Assembly (NCBI GenBank): GCA_001725945.1
Contig: LRMT01000033.1
Location: 1 to 64,000 of the forward strand
Origin: Cupriavidus sp. UYMMa02A
GTDB lineage: Bacteria > Pseudomonadota > Gammaproteobacteria > Burkholderiales > Burkholderiaceae
Direction of reading: 5' to 3'
Length of the DNA: 64,000 bases
Shown here piece by piece: positions 37,486 through 48,021 of the stretch. The notes under the pieces are model-generated. The model had not been told where the DNA came from. It made no database searches and worked only from the letters and a program-made list of their open reading frames with translations. Each line of letters opens with the position of its first letter. Position 1 is the first letter of the stretch. The translations under genes were made by a program, and so were the position numbers.

Positions 37486-38678
37486 TCAGTCATGGCGCGA
37501 CGGTCCGAGCGTGTCGCGCTTGATCTTCTTCGCAAGCGACCACTTGTGGACTTCAGTCGGGCCGTCGTAGATACGGAACGCGCGCAGTTCACGAAATGCC
37601 TGCTCGACGATGGTGTCGCGCGACACGCCATTGCCGCCCATGATCTGCACGCAACGGTCCGCGACGCGGAACAGCGCCTCCGAGACCGCCACCTTGGCCA
37701 TCGAGCTTTCGGTGGTGCCTGCCGACCCCGTGTCGAGCACGCCAGCGCACCAGTCGATCATCAACGCAGCCTGCTGCAGGTCGATCAGGTTCTCCGCCAG
37801 CATGAAGCCCACGCCTTCGTGGTCGATCAGCAGCTTGCCGAACGCCTTGCGCGTCGTGGCGTAGGCGCGCGCGATCTCGTCCGCGCGAGTGACCGTGCCG
37901 AACCAGCGCATGCAATGCGAAAGTCGTGCCGGGGATAACCGTACCTGCGCATAACGGAAGCCTTCGTTCACCTCGCCCAGCACCTGGTCGCGGGCACACG
38001 CAAGCCATCGATAAGAACCTGCGCATGGCCGCCCGGCATCGAACTGTCGATCGTGTCGAGCACGCGCTCGGTGCGGATCGCCGGATGCGGCAGGTCGACG
38101 AGGAACATGGTGGCCTGCGCGCGCTCGCCCTCGCCGGTTCGCGCCATCACGATGCCGACGCCGGCACCTTCGGCGCCGGTAATGAACTTCTTGCGGCCAT
38201 TGAGCACCCAGTCATTGCCATCGCGAACCGCGGTGGTGCTCAGCATCGACGGATCCGATCCTGCACCGCCTTCTTCCGCTGGCTCGGTCATGTAGAACGC
38301 CGAACGTACGTCGCCCCGGACCAGCGGGTCCAGAAACCGGGCCTTCTGCGCAGCGCTGGCCACCTTGCCCAGCAGGAACATGTTCCCTTCGTCGGGCGCC
38401 ATGGTATTGACGGCCACCGGGCCTAGCGGCGACAGGCCAGAGCGCTTCAGCACGGCTGCGGTCTCACGCTGGTCCAGGTGCGATCCGTCAGGCAGGATAT
38501 GCGGCGTCATGACACCCGCAGCACGTGCCTTGACACGCAGTTCCTCGACCAGCTCGGCGGAAGGGCCATGCGCGGTGCAGCGCGGGTCGCTTTCGTACGG
38601 CGCGACCACGTCGCGCACGAAGCGCTCGACACGATCCGCAATCTCGCGGCTTCTTTCAGTAGGACAGGGTGTAAACAT
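37486..38678 (-). CDS. Acyl-CoA dehydrogenase (one frameshift)
   Basis: About 396 residues. Begins MFTPCPTERSREIADRVERF. FAD and substrate contacts appear in AFYMTEPAEEGGAGSDPSML and WVLNGRKKFITGAEGAGVGI. The C-terminal domain has ATTRKAFGKLLIDHEGVGFM and IMGGNGVSRDTIVEQAFREL, then FRIYDGPTEVHKWSLAKKI. The frame breaks near 37985. GAGGGGAG lies upstream of the ATG at 38678. It is divergent from a GntR gene with a GGATGA palindrome between. The closest class is the long-chain/branched type similar to ACAD10/11, judged by the PAEEGGAGSDPS motif. Confidence 0.88.
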
Positions 38679-38724
38679 GGGTACCGCTCCCCTCACGTGT
38701 TGGGTATCCGCCCGATTGCGTATA

Positions 38725-38751
38725 GGATGAGATTGTAGGATGATTTCATCC
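38725..38751. promoter_or_regulatory. Operator between the dehydrogenase and GntR genes
   Basis: GGATGA (38725-38730) is repeated at 38738-38743, where it forms the palindrome GGATGA-TT-TCATCC (38738-38751). It sits in the divergent region and is a likely site for the GntR regulator encoded at 38836. Confidence 0.62.
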
Positions 38752-38835
38752 CATGTCAACAACTCCGAGTCCGCTCGGTCCGACCAGTCGATTAGAATCG
38801 CCGCCGTGCCATCATCGACCTCCCCCGCCTCCGCC

Positions 38836-39495
38836 ATGATCACCGATACACCCGCTGACGCCAGCCCGGCGCACGGCAGCGCATCTGACACAGTGTTTTT
38901 CGGGATCATGAACGGCCTGGAGCAAGGCAGCTTCGTGCCCGGCCAGCGGCTCGTGGAAACGGACCTCGTCACACATTTCGGTGTCGGCCGCAATTCGGTG
39001 CGCGAAGCGCTGCAGCGGTTGGCCGCCGAGGGTATCGTCGACTTGCCACGCCATCGCGGTGCGGTCATCCGCCGGCTGAGCCTGCAGGAAACCCTCGATG
39101 TCCTTGATGTGGCGGAGCGCATGACCGGCCTGCTCGCGCGCGCTGCCACGCGCGGCATCGGCAACCGCGCAGCCGCACAGGCGTTGCATGCTTCGGTGCA
39201 GGCGCTCGTCGCCGCAGGGAAGGCGCATGACGGCGAGAGCTTCTCGAGCGCCAGGCGGCAGTTCTACCGCACGCTGCTGGAGATGGGTGACAATCGCGAA
39301 CTGCGCCGGCTGTTCCCGAGCATCCATATGCCGATCGTGCACGCGCAGCATCGGCTGGCTTCGTTACGGCAGATTCGACTGGACGATTACCGGCGCATTG
39401 CTGCGGCCGTGCTGGCAGGCGAACCCGAAACGGCCGAGGCTGCAGGCACGGCCCACGTACAAAACGTACGCCGCGCAATCCTGGACAAGGGCTAG
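38836..39495 (+). CDS. GntR-family regulator, FCD subfamily
   Basis: Intact. The winged helix reads GIMNGLEQGSFVPGQRLVET, then VGRNSVREALQRLAAEGIVD and LPRHRGAVIRRLS. The FCD domain includes RRQFYRTLLEMGDNRELRRL and IVHAQHRLASLRQIRLDDYR. The ATG at 38836 is my choice. An in-frame ATG at 38740 would place the operator inside the gene. It probably controls the divergent acyl-CoA dehydrogenase. Confidence 0.85.
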   Translation: MITDTPADASPAHGSASDTVFFGIMNGLEQGSFVPGQRLVETDLVTHFGVGRNSVREALQRLAAEGIVDLPRHRGAVIRRLSLQETLDVLDVAERMTGLLARAATRGIGNRAAAQALHASVQALVAAGKAHDGESFSSARRQFYRTLLEMGDNRELRRLFPSIHMPIVHAQHRLASLRQIRLDDYRRIAAAVLAGEPETAEAAGTAHVQNVRRAILDKG

Positions 39496-39556
39496 AACGG
39501 AAAACGCACGACGGGACACAACGAGACTGCGCGAGTCTCCCCGGCACATCGGCACA

Positions 39557-40273
39557 TCACTCTGCGCCAAGAAACCACCGGCCGAACATCTCCCTCGCCG
39601 GCCCGAGGTAGAGCCTGATGTCCTCCTGCCCACCGTTGGCATACCAGTGGCAATAGCAGCCGTGGAACAGCGCCAGCGCCACGCGGGCCATGTCAGGCGA
39701 CAGCGGGTGCTCCGGCGTACCGAGCGCTTCCACGAGCACGCGCACATGGCCCGCCCAGCTTTCGCGGATATGCTCGCGCACGCTCTGCGGGCTGGTGCCC
39801 GAGAACAGCAGCGCCAGCACGATGCCCTTGGTCTCCGGATTGCGCGTGAAATAGTCCGCCACACGCTCGAAGAGGACGTCAACCCGCTGTGACACAGGCA
39901 GCCCCTGCAAGTCGCCCAGCCCGAGCGAGACCTCGATTTCCTGAAACAGGCTGATGGCCGCCTCGGCTAGCAGCATCTCCTTGCTGCCGAAGTGCCAGAG
40001 CAGGCTGCTCTTGGCCACGCCGGCGTGCCCGGAGATCTTGTCCAGCGTGACTTCACCATACCCATGCTCGGCAATCAGCGTCTTGGTCAGTTCGATGACC
40101 CGCTGACGGGTTTCCAGGCCTCGGCGGTACTTGGTCGTGGCGCCGGTACGTACGGGCGATGCTTCGGGAACGGAATCCAGGGCGAGATCGGGGCCGGCGG
40201 CACCCTCTTGTGCGGAGTTCATGGCTACGTATGGCGCGCTGCGTGGAATTTGTGAAGGAGGCGCCTTTTCCAT
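39557..40273 (-). CDS. TetR-family transcriptional regulator
   Basis: Intact protein of 238 residues. The helix-turn-helix is VIELTKTLIAEHGYGEVTLD, then KISGHAGVAKSSLLWHFGSK. The ligand-binding domain ends with DMARVALALFHGCYCHWYAN. The N-terminal ~50 residues are long and low in conservation; an ATG at 40222 is an alternative start. It is divergent from the aldehyde dehydrogenase gene, with a CTGA-N4-TCAG operator between. Confidence 0.88.
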   Translation of the reverse strand: MEKAPPSQIPRSAPYVAMNSAQEGAAGPDLALDSVPEASPVRTGATTKYRRGLETRQRVIELTKTLIAEHGYGEVTLDKISGHAGVAKSSLLWHFGSKEMLLAEAAISLFQEIEVSLGLGDLQGLPVSQRVDVLFERVADYFTRNPETKGIVLALLFSGTSPQSVREHIRESWAGHVRVLVEALGTPEHPLSPDMARVALALFHGCYCHWYANGGQEDIRLYLGPAREMFGRWFLGAE

Positions 40274-40347
40274 GACTCGGGATTTGCCCTAGGGGCAGCG
40301 CACCCTCCTTGACAGCCTACCATCGATTTACCAAACTCTAAATTGTA

Positions 40348-40359
40348 CTGACCGTTCAG
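40348..40359. promoter_or_regulatory. TetR-type operator
   Basis: CTGA-CCGT-TCAG in the context TACTGACCGTTCAGAAT resembles the ACTGACCGGTCAGT sites bound by AcrR/FadR-like TetR repressors. It lies 20 bases upstream of the aldehyde dehydrogenase start in an AT-rich promoter region. Confidence 0.7.
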
Positions 40360-40378
40360 AATAAATTAAGGGTTTAAT

Positions 40379-41850
40379 ATGGTGACGAATACGGCACAAG
40401 CAGAAGCACTGCAGGGATTGCTTGCGCGCCAGCAGGCACAATTCATGGCATCACCGTTTCCGTCGCTCGACGTGCGGCGGGCGGCGCTGCGGCGCCTGCG
40501 AGGGGTTCTCAAGGCTCATGCCCACCAGCTCGCCGCCGCAGCCCGTCGCGACTTCAGCGCGCGTGCCGAGGCCGAGACCCTGATGGTCGACGTGCTGCCC
40601 TCGGTGCTGCACATCAACCACCTGCTGCGCGGCCTGCGCCGCTGGATGAAGCCGTCGCGCCGGCATACCGAACTGCTGTTCCTCGGCAACAGTGCGCGAG
40701 TCATGTACCAGCCCAAGGGCGTAGTGGGGATCGTCGTGCCCTGGAACTTCCCGGTCTATCTCGCACTGGGCCCGCTGGCCACGGCCCTTGCTGCCGGCAA
40801 CCGCTGCATGATCAAGACATCGGAGTACGCCCCGCACACCTCCGCCGCATTGCGCGCGCTGCTGCGCGAAGCGTTCGACGAGGACATGGTGGCCGTAGTC
40901 GAAGGCGATGCCGAGGTCGCACGCGCGTTCACCAGCCTTCCGTTCGACCATCTCGTCTTCACGGGCTCGCCCGAAATCGGCCGTCATGTCATGCGTGCAG
41001 CCGCGGCCAACCTGACGCCGGTCACGCTGGAGCTTGGCGGCAAGTCTCCGGCCATCGTCTCGCGCAGCGCCGACGTGTCAACTGCGGCAAGGCGCGTTGC
41101 CCACGGCAAGACGGTGAATGGCGGACAGATCTGCGTGGCGCCTGACTATGCGCTGGTGCCGGAGGAACATGCCGAGCGCTTTGCGCAAGCCGTGCTGGAA
41201 GCCGCCAGCCGCATGCACCCGCAGGATAGCGACGACTACACCGCGGTCATCCACGACGCGGCGCTGGCGCGCCAGCGGGCGCTGCTCGACGATGCGCGTG
41301 CGCTCGGCGCGCGCGTAGTGTCGGCGGCCATGCCGTCGGGCGGACGGCGCCTGCCACTGCACGTGGTGCTCGGCGTCACGCCGCAGATGCGCCTGGCGCA
41401 GGAGGAGATCTTTGGCCCGATCCTGCCGGTCTTACCTACCGCCGCTTCGATGAAGCCATCGCCCACGTGCAGCGCGGCACTCGCCCGCTGGCACTCTACT
41501 ACTTTGGCCATGACAAGGCGGAAACCGGCGCCCTGCTCGAGCGCACGCATGCCGGGGGTGTCACGCTGAACGACTGGGGTTGGCACGTGGTGAACCACGA
41601 CCTGCCGTTCGGCGGCAGCGGCACGTCCGGCATGGGCAACTACCACGGTGCCGAGGGTTTCCGGGAACTGTCGCACGCCAAGTCCGTGTTCGCCGAGCGC
41701 CGCTGGTTCCCGATCGAACTGTTCCACCCGCCCTACGGCTCCTGGGTGCAGCGCCTGGCGATGCGCCTGTTCCTCGGTGCGCCACCGCAAGGCGACTCCA
41801 ATCGCGGCGCTTCGACTGGCGCGCAGCCGGTGTCGCGAAGCTCCGACTGA
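40379..41850 (+). CDS. NAD(P)-dependent aldehyde dehydrogenase, coniferyl-aldehyde type (one frameshift)
   Basis: About 491 residues. The substrate-entry region VVGIVVPWNFPVYLALGPLA, the general base in LELGGKSPAIV and the catalytic Cys in NGGQICVAPDYALV are all present. EEIFGPILPVLP precedes a one-base break near 41435, after which RRFDEAIAHVQRGTRPLALY and LPFGGSGTSGMGNYHGAEGF complete the enzyme. NGGQICVAPDY and the long hydrophobic C-terminus favour the coniferyl/fatty aldehyde branch. It is controlled by the divergent TetR protein. Confidence 0.88.
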
Positions 41851-41971
41851 AACCGCCTTCTTCTATCCGGTTGCCGTTCGCCGAGCGCGGCAACCTTTTG
41901 CTTCAAGGTGCCGAAGTCCACCGTTTGAAAGGAATGGCTACGGGAACTCCGACAGCCACAGGGTGCGGCGA

Positions 41972-42454
41972 CTACTTTCCCCGACGCGCCGCCTCGATCG
42001 TTGCAATGTCGATCTTCTTCATGGTCATCATCGCATCGAAGGCACGCTTGGCCGCCGCGCGGTCCGGATCGGTGAACGCGTCTGTCAGCGCGCGCGGCGT
42101 GATCTGCCATGACAGGCCCCACCGGTCCTTGCACCAGCCGCACGCGCTTTCCTGACCGCCGTTGCCGACGATCGCGTTCCACAAGCGGTCGGTCTCGGCC
42201 TGGTCGTCGGTCGCGACCTGGAAAGAAAACGACTCGTTGTGCTTGAAATGCGGGCCGCCGTTCAGCCCGAGACAGGGAATGCCCATGACAGTGAATTCCA
42301 CCGTCAAGATGTCTCCCTCCTTGCCGTCGGGATAGTCGCCCGGCGCGCGGTGGACGGCACCGACCGCGCTGTCGGGAAATGTTGCGGCGTAGAAGTTCGC
42401 GGCGTCGAGCGCACCGCCGTCGTACCACAGGCAGATCGTGTTCTTGCTCATCAT
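41972..42454 (-). CDS. PhnB-like VOC-superfamily protein
   Basis: Intact protein of about 160 residues. CLWYDGGALDAANFYAATFP, then GIPCLGLNGGPHFKHNESFS and ETDRLWNAIVGNGGQESACG, are typical of the '3-demethylubiquinone-9 methyltransferase' PhnB-like VOC family. GWCKDRWGLSWQITP follows. ATG at 42454 with AGGAGA upstream. The family has a glyoxalase-like fold; most members have no proven reaction despite the legacy name. Confidence 0.85.
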   Translation of the reverse strand: MMSKNTICLWYDGGALDAANFYAATFPDSAVGAVHRAPGDYPDGKEGDILTVEFTVMGIPCLGLNGGPHFKHNESFSFQVATDDQAETDRLWNAIVGNGGQESACGWCKDRWGLSWQITPRALTDAFTDPDRAAAKRAFDAMMTMKKIDIATIEAARRGK

Positions 42455-42701
42455 CGTGGAGTCTCCTGAAGTGTCGAACACCGGCATCGGCTATCCACAG
42501 GACCACTTCGGCAATCCACGACGCGGTTCTTGCCCTGTGGGATGGGATCGATGCCTTTTTCGGGATACCCACTGTCTCACATTCTCGCGTCGAGCGCAGC
42601 CGGTCTGTTTGCGGACCGCTTGCCAGCGTCTTGCAAGGCGCGGCTAGCCATGGACTCACGTTCGGCCGCGCATTGAAAAATTTACCGGACGCCGGCAAGG
42701 A
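42455..42701. other. Intergenic region without a recognised gene
   Basis: Nothing supportable on either strand. It separates the PhnB-like gene from a decayed LysR tail and the T6SS locus. Confidence 0.4.
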
Positions 42702-42840
42702 TTATGGTGGCGCACCGTGCCCGCCATGCGCGAACACCTGGCATGCCGGATTTCGGTTCGCATTGCGCCACACGAGGTGCAGTTCGGCCCGCACATCGTC
42801 GCGCCAGATCGGCCGGAACACCACATCCGGATCGGCTCAA
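42702..42840 (-). pseudogene. C-terminal remnant of a LysR regulator
   Basis: The minus strand encodes DVVFRPIWRDDVRAELHLVW, then RNANRNPACQVFAHGGHG and a stop at 42702. The pattern VFRP, then EL.L.WR..N.NPA...F, is the last strand and helix of LysR effector domains. Upstream sequence does not continue the protein. It ends about 55 bases from tssJ. Confidence 0.5.
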
Positions 42841-42895
42841 GGCGGAGTGAGTGTGCCGGGCGTGCGGGGGGATTTCCGGCATCACAAGGGATACA

Positions 42896-43494
42896 TCACC
42901 CCCTCGCGGCAGACGCAGTCTGCCCGGCCTTCTGCGAACTCGGCGTGCTCTGCTGCAGCCCCTGCCGCTTGACAGGCTCCGGCTTCGCGCCTATCAGTTC
43001 GAGCGAATTGCCGCTTACCTCGATCTTCACCGGGTCAGTCGTCTTCCACCGCTTCTTCGGGATGACCAGTTTCCACACCGCGCCCTTGCCGGCATCACGG
43101 AAAAACGCCACCACGCCGACATATTCGGCATCCTCTTTCATCGGCTCGCTGATACTTGCCGCCGCATCGGGCCTGAGCACGACATCTTTGGTGGCAAGCA
43201 AATCCGCCTTCAGCAGGTCAAGGTCGTTGGCCTGCAACTGCCCATAACCAAGCTGCTCAAACGCCTGCGGCGCCTTCAACTGGTAGATCCGCACCACGGT
43301 CGACAACGATCGTCCGGCGCCGCTTGTATTCAATGACGACCGGCCGACAAGATCGATGTTCATGGTCTTGACTTGCGTCGTGAAAGCCCACTTCGCCGCG
43401 TCCACCGTGCCGTCCTTCACGGCCTGGCCCACGCCGCAGCCGGCTAAAAGGGTGAAGCCCAGCCCGCGACGCGGCTTCGAATCTGCCACCTCAT
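42896..43494 (-). CDS. tssJ: TssJ, T6SS outer-membrane lipoprotein (one frameshift)
   Basis: About 199 residues. After repair of one base near 43455 the N-terminus reads MRWQIRSRVAGLGFTLLAGC, a lipoprotein signal with acylated Cys. The ATG at 43494 has AGAGGA properly upstream. The mature domain reads STVVRIYQLKAPQAFEQLGY and DVVLRPDAAASISEPMKEDA, then YVGVVAFFRDAGKGAVWKL, matching the TssJ/Lip transthyretin-like fold. It anchors the TssLM membrane complex to the outer membrane. It is the last gene of the minus arm, 54 bases after tssG. Confidence 0.86.
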
Positions 43495-43547
43495 TGTGTT
43501 GATCCTCTTGATATAACGAGTTGACTGGTTGCATGGGAATTGCCACC

Positions 43548-44631
43548 TCAATGTGGTTCGGATCCCGCCGTGGTGGCGTGACCCCTCCAGGTACCTAACT
43601 GCACGCGCGTGATCCGATCATCCATCCGTGCATCGGACTGCCCTGCGCCCAGCCTGAGCTGCGTAGTAAAGCCGAGGCTGACCTCGCTCGAGTTCAGTGC
43701 CGGCGATGGCATCAACGAACGTCGCACGTGCATTTCCAGGCGGGCGTTCGCCGCATAGCCAGGTAGAAGCGCAGCAGGCCCATCACCTGCTGATGAAGAC
43801 AACGTCCCGGCATCAGCCCGAGCACCGATTCGGGCAGGCTGGCGCGATCACCACGCGAACGGTGTTGGTGCGATCATGGAAGCCGCGCCCGAGCACGCAG
43901 TTCTCCCCGAGCGGCATTCGTTCGCGGGACTCCAGCCGCACCCATACGGGGTGGAATTCTTCCACTGCGATCTGTGCGTCTGGCACGGCGTGCTGCAGTA
44001 CGCCGGCGAGTCCTTCGGCGGTCCGCGTGCGCTGGCTCGCCAATCCCAGCATGGACAAGAGCTTCTGGGTCGGCACCGCCTGTTCCACTGCCGGATGGCC
44101 GATACCGAGGCCCAACAGGCTCAGAAGACAGCGCGACACATCGTCCCGGCCGCCGACGCGAAAGCCCACCGGATAGCGATACTTGCGCCCGACGCGATAT
44201 AGCTGCGTGACAATCCGATGGTGAAACAGGTCGAGGAAGGCTGCCAGCGGCTCGGCACCATCGCGGCGCTGGGCGATCTCGTCCACGAAGTAGGACGGCA
44301 TGCGGGCATCGACGCCATAAAGGCCCAGGAAGGTGGTGCGAACTACCGGCGGTGACTCGGGGTGTTCCGCATCCTGTTCCACATGGTCAATCTCCCGCAC
44401 GGGAAACCCTAGCCGCCCTGTCGAGCGGAACCGTACCGGCTCGTCGGCAGGCGAGTCGGTCGTGCCCAGCGGCGGCCGATGCGGCGCAGCCAGTTCGATC
44501 AGCTCGCACAGCCGGAAGAAGTTCATCCGCGGCGCATCGGCAAGCAGGGCCGGGAGCAGCTCGCCGCACGCATTGCGGGATGGGGCGATCCGGCTCAAAA
44601 CGGTGCTCCCTCGCCCTTGTTGTCCGGCCAT
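43548..44631 (-). CDS. tssG: TssG, T6SS baseplate component (two frameshifts)
   Basis: About 361 residues. APRMNFFRLCELIELAAPHR and VRFRSTGRLGFPVREIDHVE are typical TssG N-terminal features, then TTFLGLYGVDARMPSYFVDE and FLDLFHHRIVTQLYRVGRKY. After breaks near 43840 and 43758 the frame gives PESVLGLMPGRCLHQQVMGL and NSSEVSLGFTTQLRLGAGQ. It overlaps tssF by 37 bases. TssG forms the baseplate wedge with TssF, TssE and TssK. Confidence 0.9.
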
Positions 44632-46414
44632 TCGAGCCGCATTCCGCTGGGTTGCGAAACGATCACCAGTCGGGTGTACAGGTTCAGCGTGGCGTAGAGC
44701 GCCAGGAAGCGGTTCAGCATTTCGCCAAACAGCCCGACATCGCCGTCTCCGGCAAAGCGGGTGCTGTCCAGGCTCACCTCGATCTCCACACCGCGCTGCA
44801 GCCCACCCTTGACCAGCTTCTGCAGCGGCCGGTGACGGACGTTGGTGATGGCATCGATCCGGCGCCGGTTCAGTTCACCATGGGTCCAGTCATAGAGGGC
44901 AAGGCTGCCACGCAGGACCTCGGCATCGAGCAGCGAAAGGTAATTCGGCGCCAGGTGTGACAGCACGCGCCAGTGGAAGCGGTCGCCGGTGGGCGGATAG
45001 ACCGGCAGCGTTGGCGCCGTCAGATTGCGCACCGCGCCGATATTGTTGAAGCCGCCACGCATTCGGGTGATGCCCGCCTCGCGCAGCCCCTTTCGCGGCA
45101 GCATGCCATTGGTGCCCGTGACCGATAGCGACAGGGTCTCTTGCGGCAATGTGTCCTGGTGCTCCCAGGCATGCCCGCCCAGCACCACCCAGGAATCGAA
45201 GCGGCCCGAAGGCCCACGCCGCATGCGAGTATGGAAGTAGCGCTCGGGGATTTCATGGCGCAGCATCCCACCCCGATGCCGGAAGGCGGCGAACGGCGCA
45301 TACTCGAATCGTTCGCCGGTCGCCGCCTCGAAGCCGCGCACGGTATCGACCGAGTAGGCTCGACATGCTGTCCATAGTGTTCCATGGCCCGCACCCGGTA
45401 TTCGGTCTCGAAGTGCGTGACCGTAATCGGGTCGGCCTCCAGCTCGAACAGGTTGATGATCGGCGTGCAGAAAAGCCGGATGTTCTCGACCGAGAAGCGC
45501 ATGTCATCTGGAAAGGGCTTTGCGAGCACGACTTCGACATCGACGTGTTCGACACCTTCCGGAATTGCTGCCAGGTCCAGCCCGACCAGATCCACGAACA
45601 TGAACTTTTCGGGAAACGTAAAGTACTCCAACAGCAGCTGGTAGCCGCCGAAGGCATTGTCCGGCTTGGGCCAGAGACGCTCGCCGGCACCGAAGCCCAC
45701 CGGCTCCAGATGCAGGCCTGCCATGGGCAGCGGCGTGCCGGGGCGGTCGATCGGGTAGCCCGGCACACGTACCTGCATCGCCAGCGGCTGCGCCGTCAGC
45801 GCGGCATATAGCGCCAGCGCCACCGGCCGATCAGCATGCAGGTACATCCGCAGACGCGGCACCTCGAGAAGCTCGCCTCGGGATTGCGCCTGCAAGGCCA
45901 GGCGCAGGCGGATCACCGAGCGGCCATCGTCCCGGGCGTAAGTGCCAGCCTCGGACAGTCGCAGCGGATACAGGTCGACCGCCTGTGTGGTCCGGTATGG
46001 GCATTCCACGCTTCCCCCGCGTCCGTACTGACCATCGAGCGGCACAGGGTCGGAGACGACTTCGAGACCAGCGGGCAGCGTCTCGTGACGTTGCAGCGCA
46101 CCCTCGGTCGGAATCAGTTCCAGGATCGACAGGGACGGGATCATCCGCAGGTAATGCGGCCACAGCATGCTGACCAGGCCTTCCGTCAGCTCCGGCAACT
46201 CGTCGTCGAGCTTATGGCGCAACCGCCCCATCAGGAAGGCGAACCCTTCGAACAGCCGTTCGACATGAGGATCGCGTTCGCCGATGCGGTCGATGTTGAG
46301 CATTCGCGCGCGGTCAGGAAAGGCCTGGGCGAATTCCTTGCCGGCTTCGCGCAGGTAGCGCATCTCCGCCTCGTAATAGCGCAGGATCTCGTTGTCGTGA
46401 GTGGGATTGTTCAT
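44595..46414 (-). CDS. tssF: TssF, T6SS baseplate component (one frameshift)
   Basis: About 606 residues, a normal TssF length. The start reads NEILRYYEAEMRYLREAGKE, then FAQAFPDRARMLN and ERDPHVERLFEGFAFLMGRL, the hallmark TssF N-terminus. FAFLMGRLRHKLDDELPELT follows. The frame breaks near 45355 and the C-terminal portion resumes with RGFEAATGERFEYAPFAAFR. It lies 23 bases after tssA. Confidence 0.93.
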
Positions 46415-46437
46415 GGAAATGCGGATTGGCTTGCCCT

Positions 46438-48012
46438 TCAGGCGATAGCGACGGCGCGGGCGGCGTCAATGGCGGTCAACTCTCCCATCAGCGCGTCGAT
46501 GCGCTGCGCGAGGGCGGGCTTGTCGGCGTCCTTGCGCGTCAGGCGAGATCTGAGCAATCGAACCAGTTGATGCTTGACTTCGAACGCAAGCGATGGCTCC
46601 CAGGCCGCCAGCTGGAAGCGCCGGGCACTCTGATCCAGCGCGGTCAGCAGGTGCAGGGCCGTATCCGCACGATCGGCACGCTGTGACACGCGTGCCATGA
46701 CCAGATGGCGCACGAAACGGTCGCGCTCGCCGTCCGCAGCGGGCAGGCCCTGCAACCAAGCCAGGGCCGCATCAAGGCTTTGCTGCGCAGCCAGCTCGGC
46801 GGCCTGGGTTTCCGTTTCCGCCCAGTCGGTGCTGGCGGACGCGACGGCAACCGGCGCCACCGTTTCGCCGCGCTCGATATCGCGCACGGTGGCATGGCGG
46901 GCAATCCATTCCAGCGTGGTGTCCTCGGCAAACGGCGTGCCATCGGCAAAGGCCAGTTGGTCCAGTCCGGGCAGGCGCTCCAGCATCAGCGCGCAGTCCG
47001 TGGCCAGCAAGTCGCGCACGCGCGTGTATTGACCTCCGGCCTGCTCCTGCGCGGTAAAGGCGTAGTACTGCAGGTCCAGCCAGAAGTGATTGGCGCCCTC
47101 GGCAAATGCCTGCTCGACGCGGTCGAGCAATTCGGGCCACTGCCGCTGCAGCATCAGCCGCTTCAGGTGTGCGCGCAGTTCAGCGCGGGGCGCGACCAGG
47201 CGAGTCTTGCCGCTTGCCTCGTGGGGCGGCAACTCGGTGAGCGTGTCCCAGCGCACGCAGCGCATCAGCCGGTAGGCCGCAAGATAGCCCTCGGGTTGCT
47301 CGCGCAGGAACTGCGCCATCTGACGGGCCCGATCCAGCAGCTCGCGTGTCGAGGACACTTCGCCCGTCGTCAGCCCGGCAGAGGGCGCAGAGGACCGGGA
47401 AGGCTCGCTATGCTCGTCGCCATTCGTCGCCGTCGGCGACTCGACCCGGGCCTCGAAGCGGCGGAACAGGGCATCGAGCGCAGGACGCGCGGCTTCCGGC
47501 CACGGCGTAGTGCGATCAAGGATCAGCGCCAGCGCTGACAATGTGCGCTCCAGGTAAGGCCCGGCAAGCCCTTGCACGCGGTCGAGCCGGTCTGCGAAGG
47601 TCGCGCCGGCCAGCCATTCAAGGGCGGCCTTGCGGCTTTCCGCACGGGCGGGCAGCAACTGCTCGCCGTACCGGTCGATCAGCGCCGACAGCAATTCGAA
47701 GCCGCTGGCCACGCCTTCGGCGCCATCGCGCCGCATACGGCCGTAGACGTAGTAGACCGCAAGGCGAACGTCCTTCGCGCTGGCCTTGAGCAGGCGCTCG
47801 GTCGATTCGATGATCAGGGTATCGTCGATGTCCGACAGTTTGGCGACCTCGTCCTTGATCGCGAGGAAATCGTCGTCATAGCCGGGATCGTCACCCACCG
47901 GCGCATCGGGGCGAACCGGCTGCAGCCACGGTTCCCAGCGGGCCTGCGTGGAACGGGCCAGATCGGCTGGAGCGCGCGAGCCGAACAGCGCATTGAGGAG
48001 ATGGTTGAACAT
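46438..48012 (-). CDS. tssA: TssA-family T6SS protein (VasJ type)
   Basis: Intact protein of 524 residues. The ImpA-like N-terminal domain spans about residues 35-150 (PVGDDPGYDDDFLAIKDEVA and ERLLKASAKDVRLAVYYVYG). A Ser/Thr-rich linker near 205-225 joins it to a helical C-terminal domain (EGYLAAYRLMRCVRWDTLTE). TssA proteins organise baseplate and tail assembly. It starts nine bases before the end of tssM's reading frame. Confidence 0.88.
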   Translation of the reverse strand: MFNHLLNALFGSRAPADLARSTQARWEPWLQPVRPDAPVGDDPGYDDDFLAIKDEVAKLSDIDDTLIIESTERLLKASAKDVRLAVYYVYGRMRRDGAEGVASGFELLSALIDRYGEQLLPARAESRKAALEWLAGATFADRLDRVQGLAGPYLERTLSALALILDRTTPWPEAARPALDALFRRFEARVESPTATNGDEHSEPSRSSAPSAGLTTGEVSSTRELLDRARQMAQFLREQPEGYLAAYRLMRCVRWDTLTELPPHEASGKTRLVAPRAELRAHLKRLMLQRQWPELLDRVEQAFAEGANHFWLDLQYYAFTAQEQAGGQYTRVRDLLATDCALMLERLPGLDQLAFADGTPFAEDTTLEWIARHATVRDIERGETVAPVAVASASTDWAETETQAAELAAQQSLDAALAWLQGLPAADGERDRFVRHLVMARVSQRADRADTALHLLTALDQSARRFQLAAWEPSLAFEVKHQLVRLLRSRLTRKDADKPALAQRIDALMGELTAIDAARAVAIA

Positions 48013-48021
48013 GGTGGCGGT

